A DNA stretch of 48,585 bases from an archaeon. GTDB lineage: Archaea > Asgardarchaeota > Thorarchaeia > Thorarchaeales > Thorarchaeaceae. The DNA is taken from NCBI GenBank assembly GCA_024275415.1, contig JAJRZD010000077.1, forward strand, positions 1 through 48,585, given 5' to 3'. Below are positions 42,589-48,585 of this stretch, piece by piece. The first letter of the stretch is position 1. Each line of letters starts with the position of its first letter. Below the pieces are notes generated by a model, which was not told the origin of the DNA, searched no databases, and was given only the letters and a program-made list of their open reading frames with translations. Position numbers and translations under genes: made by a program.

Positions 42589-43536
42589 ATACCTCGTTAT
42601 GGAATCATAGATGTCCTTATTGAGCGACTTTCCCCCGTTGAACACCCTATCGAATCTCTCGATCATGTTATCAAAGAGTATTGGGTTGTCCTCGCGATGT
42701 AACAAAGCCACAGATTCTGGGTCACACATGTTTGAGATGAATATGAATGCCTTCTCTGTGTTTAGAGCCATTATCAAGAAGGGCATCGGTTCCCTTGGGA
42801 CTCTAATATCTAACACATTGCTTGCCAGAGAATTCAGAATCAAACTTCTCTCCTCATTGAGGATCTTCCAAAATGATGCCATTCCACCTCTAATGCCAGC
42901 TTTATCTTGATAATCCAAGATTCGAATTCGCACTCCCTTTTCTGTTGTCTTTAGAAGCATCTGGTCAAGAGGTATGCTATCCGTATCCCTGCTAGCAATG
43001 GATGTCGACCTGTAGCTCATCCTGATAATATCGCCTGACTTTGACTGTTCACAGAGCTCAAAGGATATCGCACTTCTAATGTTATCAACACCTTCGATTA
43101 TCCCTGACCTCAACGGTGGTCTACCTCTCGATAGCCTGTCGACAAGCCAATATGCGAAGTCATAGGTATTCATTTTTTCAAGTTCGTCGATTTCTTGCTT
43201 GACCTCTTTCCTTCTTTGCTCCAAGTCCTTCAATCTCTGAAGAACCAACCTGTCAAGTCCTTTCCTGACATCGATTAGCGATGAAGCATACCTGATAGGC
43301 TTGTTTATCCTATCTACGGTGATCATCTGCTCATTTTCTAGATTCGCGAGGCATTTGTATATCCATTGTTTGCTAAACGGCTCTTCACGCTCTGCATTTA
43401 CTGACTCTTCGATTTCTGCAAATGTAGGACTTCTGCCATTGTCTTGAAGAATCTCCAGTATCACTTTCAGAACTTGATAGTTCCTCGAATTGGTATTGAC
43501 GCCGAGAATATCGAAGTACATGTCTTCAGAGCTCAT
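42583..43536 (-). CDS. TrmB-like winged-helix regulator, paralog 1
   Basis: A 317-residue regulator. Residues 15-90 are a winged helix (RSPTFAEIEESVNAEREEPFSKQWIYKCLANLENEQMI), then a coiled coil of about 40 residues rich in Glu/Arg (LEQRRKEVKQEIDELE). The C-terminal half is a PLD-like sensor domain of the TrmB kind, with GDIIRMSY and GVRIRILDY strands but no catalytic HKD. ATG 43536 has GGAGG six bases upstream and overlaps the next gene by 11 bases. TrmB proteins answer to sugars; the ligand here is unknown. Confidence 0.75.
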   Translation of the reverse strand: MSSEDMYFDILGVNTNSRNYQVLKVILEILQDNGRSPTFAEIEESVNAEREEPFSKQWIYKCLANLENEQMITVDRINKPIRYASSLIDVRKGLDRLVLQRLKDLEQRRKEVKQEIDELEKMNTYDFAYWLVDRLSRGRPPLRSGIIEGVDNIRSAISFELCEQSKSGDIIRMSYRSTSIASRDTDSIPLDQMLLKTTEKGVRIRILDYQDKAGIRGGMASFWKILNEERSLILNSLASNVLDIRVPREPMPFLIMALNTEKAFIFISNMCDPESVALLHREDNPILFDNMIERFDRVFNGGKSLNKDIYDSITRYS

Positions 43537-44470
43537 CGAATCCCTCCTTGTAGTATTCAAGGTAGTCAATCCCTTGTTCGAAATCACGGTCGAAACTGTT
43601 CACAGCTTCATCAATCAATGCGGCATTCGTTTCACGAGGGATCCATACTAGGATGAACGGTTCCTCGGAAACCAGAAGGATCAGACTGTCCCTATTCAAT
43701 GCGATTCCTTGATATGTGCGTACACCTTGTCTACTTTGGTTCGCAATCTTGTATTCGATGTCAGTACCTTCCTCTACGAGTTCTTGAAGTGCCTTGTATC
43801 GCCAAGCGACAATATCTGGTAACACTTGCCTCGGATGGTACTCCATGACACGTATCTTTGCTCCCTGCATTGCTGCGACCATCCTCTTGTACTGGCTTTC
43901 AAGCTGCTCCTTCACCTCAACAGGAATCCAATCCGTGGTTACTCTAAGCACATCACCTTTTGTGGTATTATAGCTTATCTCATTCTCGATGAATAGCAAG
44001 GCGTTTGATACACCCTTCACAGTCTTGGTTCTGACCTTTCTCTCAGGACCAACTAGACGCTCAACAAATCTTCGTGCCAGCCATGGCATCTCTACGCTCT
44101 TAAGCATCTCTTGTTCTACATCAATCCTGTCAATTTCTTGTTGGAGTTTGAGAAGCTTCTCGGTTTTGTATCTCTCAATGGCTTTTATTGTAGACTCGAA
44201 ATTCACCGTGTACAGGTAAGGCTTGTTCGTTCGGTTGACCGTCATTAGCCCTGACTGTTCAAGTGCTTTTAGATGTCTATATATGAGCGGGCGTGTTGTC
44301 TTTTTTCCTCCAGCCATCTCACTTAGCTTTTTATCGATGGCATCGATTGTGACTCCTCTACCTAGACTCTCTTGAGATGACAAAATGGCATTGAGAACCC
44401 TTTCTATCCCTGATGTTGGTATCAGGCCCAGCGACTTGATTAACTCGAGTTCGCCATCCGTTTCTTTCAC
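43526..44470 (-). CDS. TrmB-like winged-helix regulator, paralog 2
   Basis: A 314-residue regulator with the same layout as its neighbours. The winged helix at about 20-95 has KKTTRPLIYRHLKALEQSGLMTV, the coiled coil at about 105-150 has KLLKLQQEIDRIDVEQE, and the sensor domain shows GDVLRVTTDW, AKIRVMEYH and PRETNAALIDEAVNSFDRDFEQG. The last block is the signature shared by the set. It ends inside the start of paralog 1 and begins 18 bases after paralog 3, so the three form one transcript. Confidence 0.75.
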   Translation of the reverse strand: MKETDGELELIKSLGLIPTSGIERVLNAILSSQESLGRGVTIDAIDKKLSEMAGGKKTTRPLIYRHLKALEQSGLMTVNRTNKPYLYTVNFESTIKAIERYKTEKLLKLQQEIDRIDVEQEMLKSVEMPWLARRFVERLVGPERKVRTKTVKGVSNALLFIENEISYNTTKGDVLRVTTDWIPVEVKEQLESQYKRMVAAMQGAKIRVMEYHPRQVLPDIVAWRYKALQELVEEGTDIEYKIANQSRQGVRTYQGIALNRDSLILLVSEEPFILVWIPRETNAALIDEAVNSFDRDFEQGIDYLEYYKEGFDEL

Positions 44471-44487
44471 ATCTTATCAACTCATCA

Positions 44488-45531
44488 CTATCTTTGAATC
44501 AACTTCGAGCGAGTGACATCAGTCCTTGTATCTTCTCCAATTACATCCTTCAGGAACCCAAGCGCAGGAGAAATCTCCTGTTTCTGCTTCTTACTAGGGT
44601 TCACTATCGAGATGGCATCTTTCCATTTCTCATCAAAAACATTGACTGCTTCATCTATGAGGATCGAGTTGAAATCCCTCGAAAAGTATGTTGCAGTGAC
44701 AGGGTCTTCTGTAATGATCAACACCATTGCACGATCATCCACTATAACATGGTTGAAAGGATTAGCTCCATTGAACACTCTGACATCTATTCTCTTTCCA
44801 CATCTGTTCATCTCCCCGAGCATTGTGAGAAGTGCGGGCACATCTCGAAGGTACTCGTGGGGGACTTGAGTTGATGCCAATGCATTAAATGAAACCAAGT
44901 ACCTGATATCAGCTCCTCGTTCTGCTGCATCGATGTATTTTTGGAACCTTTTAACCATGTTTTGATCTGCAAAGGGTCCAAACCAGCTCATTGTTGTTCT
45001 TATGATATTACCTGCTCCTGATGGGCGAAATATATTGTTCTTCAATGTGGCCTGCAGATATGAGAATCCATTGATGAACTGTGAAGTAGGCGTTTCTGTT
45101 CTTCCTGTGAGGTGTTGGATGATCTGCTGACTGATGACAGTGACATCTAATCCGTTTAGATACTCCTCTTCAATATCCAGCTGCTGCCGTTCAGTCCGAA
45201 TCTGTTCTTTCTGCTGTTCAATACGCTTCTGAAGTCCCTGAGTGATTGTACCGAGATTTGCAATATATCGCTTTCTTGGCGTGTCTGGGTTCTCATAGCG
45301 TATGAATTCCGACTCCACAAGGTGTTTGAGGATTCTATGAATCCACCCTTTGCTTGCTCGTTGTATTCCTAACTCTTTGAGTTTCTCTGTGATATCTTGA
45401 AAGCTTGTGGCCCTTGAATGATCTCTGTTTGTGGACAGAATGATACCTAGAATCACTAGTGCTTTGTTATCCTTGCGACCGCTCCTGCAAAAACCAGCCA
45501 CTTGGAGAATATCCGTGATATCTTGATCCAT
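44488..45531 (-). CDS. TrmB-like winged-helix regulator, paralog 3
   Basis: A 347-residue regulator. The winged helix at about 20-95 contains RASKGWIHRILKHLVESEFI; the coiled coil at about 105-145 is Gln/Glu-rich. The sensor part has NIIRTTMSWFGPF, ADIRYLVSF and RDFNSILIDEAVNVFDEKWKD. A 30-residue basic tail follows, absent from the others. ATG 45531 has GAGGG nine bases upstream. It is the first gene of the three-gene run 45531-42583. Confidence 0.75.
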   Translation of the reverse strand: MDQDITDILQVAGFCRSGRKDNKALVILGIILSTNRDHSRATSFQDITEKLKELGIQRASKGWIHRILKHLVESEFIRYENPDTPRKRYIANLGTITQGLQKRIEQQKEQIRTERQQLDIEEEYLNGLDVTVISQQIIQHLTGRTETPTSQFINGFSYLQATLKNNIFRPSGAGNIIRTTMSWFGPFADQNMVKRFQKYIDAAERGADIRYLVSFNALASTQVPHEYLRDVPALLTMLGEMNRCGKRIDVRVFNGANPFNHVIVDDRAMVLIITEDPVTATYFSRDFNSILIDEAVNVFDEKWKDAISIVNPSKKQKQEISPALGFLKDVIGEDTRTDVTRSKLIQR

Positions 45532-46379
45532 CTTGGACAACCCTCATCTCCTCATATCTAGTAATCCTCTTCGAATGTTGTCTCAGATAGCTTGATATAC
45601 ATTGAAAAACACGTTCCTTTTTAATCCTTTTACGAATAACAATCCTACTTGGGCACTTCCGTTCTTTGAAGGAATGCCCGCCCTTTGGCATGCTGCGGAG
45701 AAGGCCGGTTCGAGGTGGGGGGACCATCTATTGCTGTACGTGTTCGTAGATGCTTGTCCTGACATGTATGGACTTGATAGCCTCCAATATGGTACGTATG
45801 AGATGAATGCCCCTTCAAGGCATATATTTCAAGCACCGTTCATTTTTAGTTTGATAAACTTGGACAGAGTGTTGTACTCCCACGAACGGCACTAGGTGGA
45901 TCCTGCGAGGCCGTTTGCGTGTCATGTCGGCATCATACTCTTGTGGGAGTGGTCGAGTCTATAAAGCCCTATAATCTACTTCGAATGTCCATCTAAGGGA
46001 TGTCTGAGTTTGGGTACGTGTAGCGCAGCTGTCTGAAACCCTCACACCCGTCCGTATTCAATTGAAAGTTACTCCTCATTGGATTGTCTTGCAATTACAA
46101 CAATACTTGCATGAGGCTGCGGTTTTTTGACACAGAGGCAGATCTGCATGTACTAATTTACAGAAAGTAACTATATGAATATTGAATTAATCAACGTTTA
46201 TTATTTTACCTGCACATATTCGTCTTGCTCTTGGTCTTCCTTGGATTCACATCAAACACAAGATCAAACTATCTTGTTTGGATTTCAAGGTAATCCTGGG
46301 CATGTTATCCGACCAGAGTACTACTCGAAGCAAAGCCTGCTGGGAGTTAGGGCTTTGCTTCACCATCAGGCTTCCTCCA
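45532..46379. other. Long intergenic stretch with one terminator-like hairpin
   Basis: This is 848 bases between regulator paralogs 3 and 4, the longest gene-free stretch in the window. A 97-codon plus-strand frame at 45602-45895 has no protein-like pattern. A perfect 11-base inverted repeat (GAAGCAAAGCC at 46327-46337, GGCTTTGCTTC at 46351-46361) lies 20 bases after the stop of paralog 4 and may end its transcript. No tRNA fold was found; a chance A-box (TAGCGCAGCTG, 46021) lacks a matching T-arm. Confidence 0.45.
46327..46361 (-). terminator. Hairpin downstream of regulator paralog 4
   Basis: A perfect 11-base-pair stem with a 13-base loop lies just past the stop codon at 46380, read on the minus strand. 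No T-run follows, so it could be a processing or stability element rather than a terminator. Confidence 0.4.
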
Positions 46380-47354
46380 CTATGACAAATATTCCTTTAT
46401 CCACTTGTCGTCAATTACCTCTGAAACCAGAAGCGATTTCTCCCATTGCTCGTCAAAGGTCTTGATGATATCGTCAATGAGGTCTGCGTTGAAGTCCCGT
46501 GTGATCCATGCCGCTGTAGGTGGCGATTCTGAGATCCAGAGCGCAACTACCTCGTTGTTCAAGCTTACAAACTGATGGCTCTTTGTTCCAGCTGGGTTGA
46601 TTCTGAAGTGAAATCCTGGTCCTGTGTTTTTGAAAGGGACGACGGCACCAATGATTCTACGCACAAGCTCTTTTTGTGCGGTGTCTTCAAACAATTCGGA
46701 TATCCTTAATGTTTCTGGAGGTACGGCATATCGAATCTCGACTCCCCTTTCTACAACACGGAACACCCTGACAAGGCGTTCAGTATACCCATCCACAAAT
46801 GCCGCAGCATTAGCAACAGATGTCCTAATGATATCGCCTTTTCTTGCCTTGTCGTATATTGTTTCGTTGGTTATCTTGTGGAACTCATTGATATCTTTCA
46901 AGAACCTGGAACTCGGCAACTGGACATGCCCTGTCAAATCCTGATACAGTTTTTGCGCTAAATTGTGGGTATCAATCGATATAACAAGTTCTTTTCTTTG
47001 TTCGATTGCCTGCCTCTCATTCTCGATTCTTTGAAGGGCCTGTTCTTTCAGATGGTCTATCCCTGCAACGATAGTATTCACGTTACACAAATACTTGGCT
47101 CGTCGCCCGTCCATCCCACTCGTGCCAACTAGATTCATATCAACCAGACTGCGCAACAACCTGTGAACCCATGCTTTGCTTGAAGGCTTGTCCTCCTGCT
47201 TCGTGAATGCATCGTAGATGTCTGCAAAAACTAGTTCAGGATGTCCTGACTCTTGGAGCGCCAGTAACACTCGAAGCAGGTCAAGGGCCTTTGTGGCTTT
47301 TGCTGACAAAAGGAATCCAATCATCTCGAGTTCTGTTCGGTAGGATCCATCCAT
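46380..47354 (-). CDS. TrmB-like winged-helix regulator, paralog 4
   Basis: A 324-residue regulator, separated from the other three by 848 bases. The winged helix has KPSSKAWVHRLLRSLVDMNLV at about 55-75, the coiled coil QRIENERQAIEQRKE, and the sensor domain GDIIRTSVAN, GVEIRYAVPP and RDFNADLIDDIIKTFDEQWEK. By eye it is closest to paralog 3. ATG 47354 has GGTGG eight bases upstream; a GTG at 47369 is also in frame. Confidence 0.75.
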   Translation of the reverse strand: MDGSYRTELEMIGFLLSAKATKALDLLRVLLALQESGHPELVFADIYDAFTKQEDKPSSKAWVHRLLRSLVDMNLVGTSGMDGRRAKYLCNVNTIVAGIDHLKEQALQRIENERQAIEQRKELVISIDTHNLAQKLYQDLTGHVQLPSSRFLKDINEFHKITNETIYDKARKGDIIRTSVANAAAFVDGYTERLVRVFRVVERGVEIRYAVPPETLRISELFEDTAQKELVRRIIGAVVPFKNTGPGFHFRINPAGTKSHQFVSLNNEVVALWISESPPTAAWITRDFNADLIDDIIKTFDEQWEKSLLVSEVIDDKWIKEYLS

Positions 47355-47576
47355 AATGTTAGCCACCACATAGGCTTATGAGATGTTTTCAGCTGCGTGA
47401 ATAAGAATTCACTCTATTTCATGATTTGTTTTCTTATGAACGCACTCGATTAATGGATGCTCAAGAAGCAGATCATGTAGCATGCTGACCGTTTCTTTCA
47501 GACAAGCCTTTGCATTTCTCATATCAAATAATATTATCTATCCTGCCTAAACATTTAATCCTTTTTGGTTCTCGTT

Positions 47577-48585
47577 TCACAGCCCACTGACAGCAATTGA
47601 CTTCATGTATCCGAAACCTATCTTCATGACCATAGGTAGGAAATTAGACATGAGATTCATGTATGTTGATACACCAGCAGTCCCTTGGATCAACTCGTTC
47701 AGTGTCCTTGCGTCTAGCTCTCTAAGCACAATCTCTGCAGCAGCAATTGGATCATTATGCATGGCGAATTTGGAAACTGCCCACATCCCTTTGCCTGTGT
47801 TTGTGATGTTGTCTGCAAGCTTTGTTCGGCGATAGGTTTCTTCATATCTCTTAACGCTTTTCTTTGAGAAATCGTTCTCGTCAATCATCCTTTTTGCATG
47901 TCTGGCAAGCAACTGACCAGCATGGAAACATGTAGTTACGCCACCACCGACGATTGATGAGACCTGTCCTGCTGCATTCCCGCACAGGGCTACCCCTGCA
48001 TCGGTGAATCTAGGGATAATGCCTGCACACGGAACGACGCCCCCATTGACCGCAACGATCTTCGCGTTCTCAGTTTCCTTATGTGTCTTCATGTACTTTC
48101 TGAGGACATCTCGCATGGGTGGTAATCGTTCCCAGTTGTACTTGGATGACGGTACACGGCCAATCCCGAGATTGACCTCTGTTTCAGAGCGTGGATAGAG
48201 CCAAAGATAGCCTAACCCGACATCCTTTCCAACGTAGAAATAAGCCGTTTCAGCGTCAACACCCTTACAGTTAGCGAGCTTGAACCTGTATCCGTACGAT
48301 AGGAGCCACTTCGGATGGGTAAATCCTGCCGTGTCTGAAACTCTGCTGAAAGAACCATCAGCACCTACACTAAGAGGGGCGTGGACTTCATCCCCCTGGT
48401 TGTATCGCAGCCCTACTACTTGTTTTCCTTCCTTGATGACAGAGGAAACCCTAGCATTATATCTGAACTCCGCTCCTTCTGCGACTGCGCGGTCACGCAT
48501 CAGCTCCTGACAAAGATCCTCATCGAGAAGGTACGAGTTGCCCAGAAGTGTCCTATCTACCACAATGTTTGATCCTGTATCTAGG
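47577..48585 (-). CDS. Geranylgeranyl reductase family flavoprotein (partial, N-terminus off the right edge)
   Basis: At least 336 residues, open to the window edge; the FAD-binding N-terminus is missing. What remains fits the archaeal GGR family, which saturates the isoprenoid chains of membrane lipids: the substrate region NSYLLDEDLCQELMRDRAVAEGAEF, SVGADGSFSRV, YFYVGKDVGLGYLWLYPR, and the second FAD motif GVALCGNAAGQVSSIVGGGV. The C-terminal helices (about 90 residues) are typical. It could instead act on another isoprenoid. The gap to paralog 4 is 222 bases with AT-rich sequence. Confidence 0.88.
   Translation of the reverse strand, partial: LDTGSNIVVDRTLLGNSYLLDEDLCQELMRDRAVAEGAEFRYNARVSSVIKEGKQVVGLRYNQGDEVHAPLSVGADGSFSRVSDTAGFTHPKWLLSYGYRFKLANCKGVDAETAYFYVGKDVGLGYLWLYPRSETEVNLGIGRVPSSKYNWERLPPMRDVLRKYMKTHKETENAKIVAVNGGVVPCAGIIPRFTDAGVALCGNAAGQVSSIVGGGVTTCFHAGQLLARHAKRMIDENDFSKKSVKRYEETYRRTKLADNITNTGKGMWAVSKFAMHNDPIAAAEIVLRELDARTLNELIQGTAGVSTYMNLMSNFLPMVMKIGFGYMKSIAVSGL

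Noticed and set aside
45602..45895. A 97-codon plus-strand frame in the long intergenic stretch
   Set aside because: It has no convincing ribosome site, no domain pattern, and composition like non-coding DNA of the region.
46021..46031. A tRNA A-box-like sequence (TAGCGCAGCTG)
   Set aside because: No GGTTCRANYCC T-arm follows at the right distance and no acceptor stem pairs, so no cloverleaf can be drawn.
1..48585. CRISPR arrays or long direct repeats
   Set aside because: No regularly spaced direct repeats were seen in reading the window; only short inverted repeats were found.

Overview
The window reads as a piece of an Asgard archaeal chromosome, most like the Thorarchaeia-type lineages. 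This is inferred from gene content, with no phylogeny run. The archaeal side is clear: TATA-like boxes close to start codons, a geranylgeranyl-reductase-family flavoprotein, four-subunit pyruvate:ferredoxin oxidoreductase, IorAB, an Alba-like protein and TrmB-like regulators. The Asgard side is a dense set of eukaryotic-signature-type proteins: two stand-alone small GTPases, a GTPase fused to a seven-repeat beta-propeller, three roadblock proteins, a longin-like protein, a gelsolin-like protein, an AN1-like zinc finger and a Vps62-like protein.

Layout. 1-2694 (-): ABC exporter ATPase (cut by the left edge) and its permease. 2829-6138 (+): a six-hairpin glycosidase-like protein and a DMT transporter. 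6274-9642: longin-like and AN1-like proteins, then nadB. 9792-12220 (-): trpB2 and a Vps62-like protein. 12305-16549 (-): a galT-galK operon whose galT is split by a 2.1 kb IS607-type element (tnpA, tnpB, probable omega-RNA). 16624-19465: GNAT enzyme, gelsolin-like protein, stand-alone Lrp/AsnC effector domain, Rab-like GTPase. 19821-24224: V4R sensor protein, then a cassette of wHTH regulator, roadblock, GTPase, roadblock, roadblock, paralogous wHTH regulator. 24384-28198: glycerophosphodiesterase, LURP-one-like protein, a tiny Cys-rich protein, SGNH hydrolase, ERI-1-like exonuclease. 28373-31405 (-): porGDAB. 31485-33719 (-): beta-helix surface protein, zinc/membrane protein, Alba-like protein. 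33828-36474: an SsuABC/TauABC-like importer with its ATPase gene on the opposite strand. 36531-38921: propeller-GTPase fusion. 38927-41424 (-): iorAB. 41539-42588: DHH phosphoesterase. 42583-47354 (-): four paralogous winged-helix regulators. 47577-end (-): geranylgeranyl reductase family protein, cut by the right edge.

How the parts fit. PorGDAB and IorAB both make reduced ferredoxin from 2-oxoacids, as expected of an anaerobe using peptides and sugars; the galactose genes, NadB, TrpB2 and the transporters are ordinary metabolism. The unusual content is signalling and cytoskeleton-like. The best candidate for an undescribed system is the 19821-24224 block, where a GTPase with a degenerate G3 motif and three different roadblock partners lie between two paralogous transcription regulators, beside a divergent V4R ligand-sensor gene. 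The propeller-GTPase fusion and the IS607 insertion in galT are the next most informative items. No tRNA, rRNA or CRISPR array was recognised.
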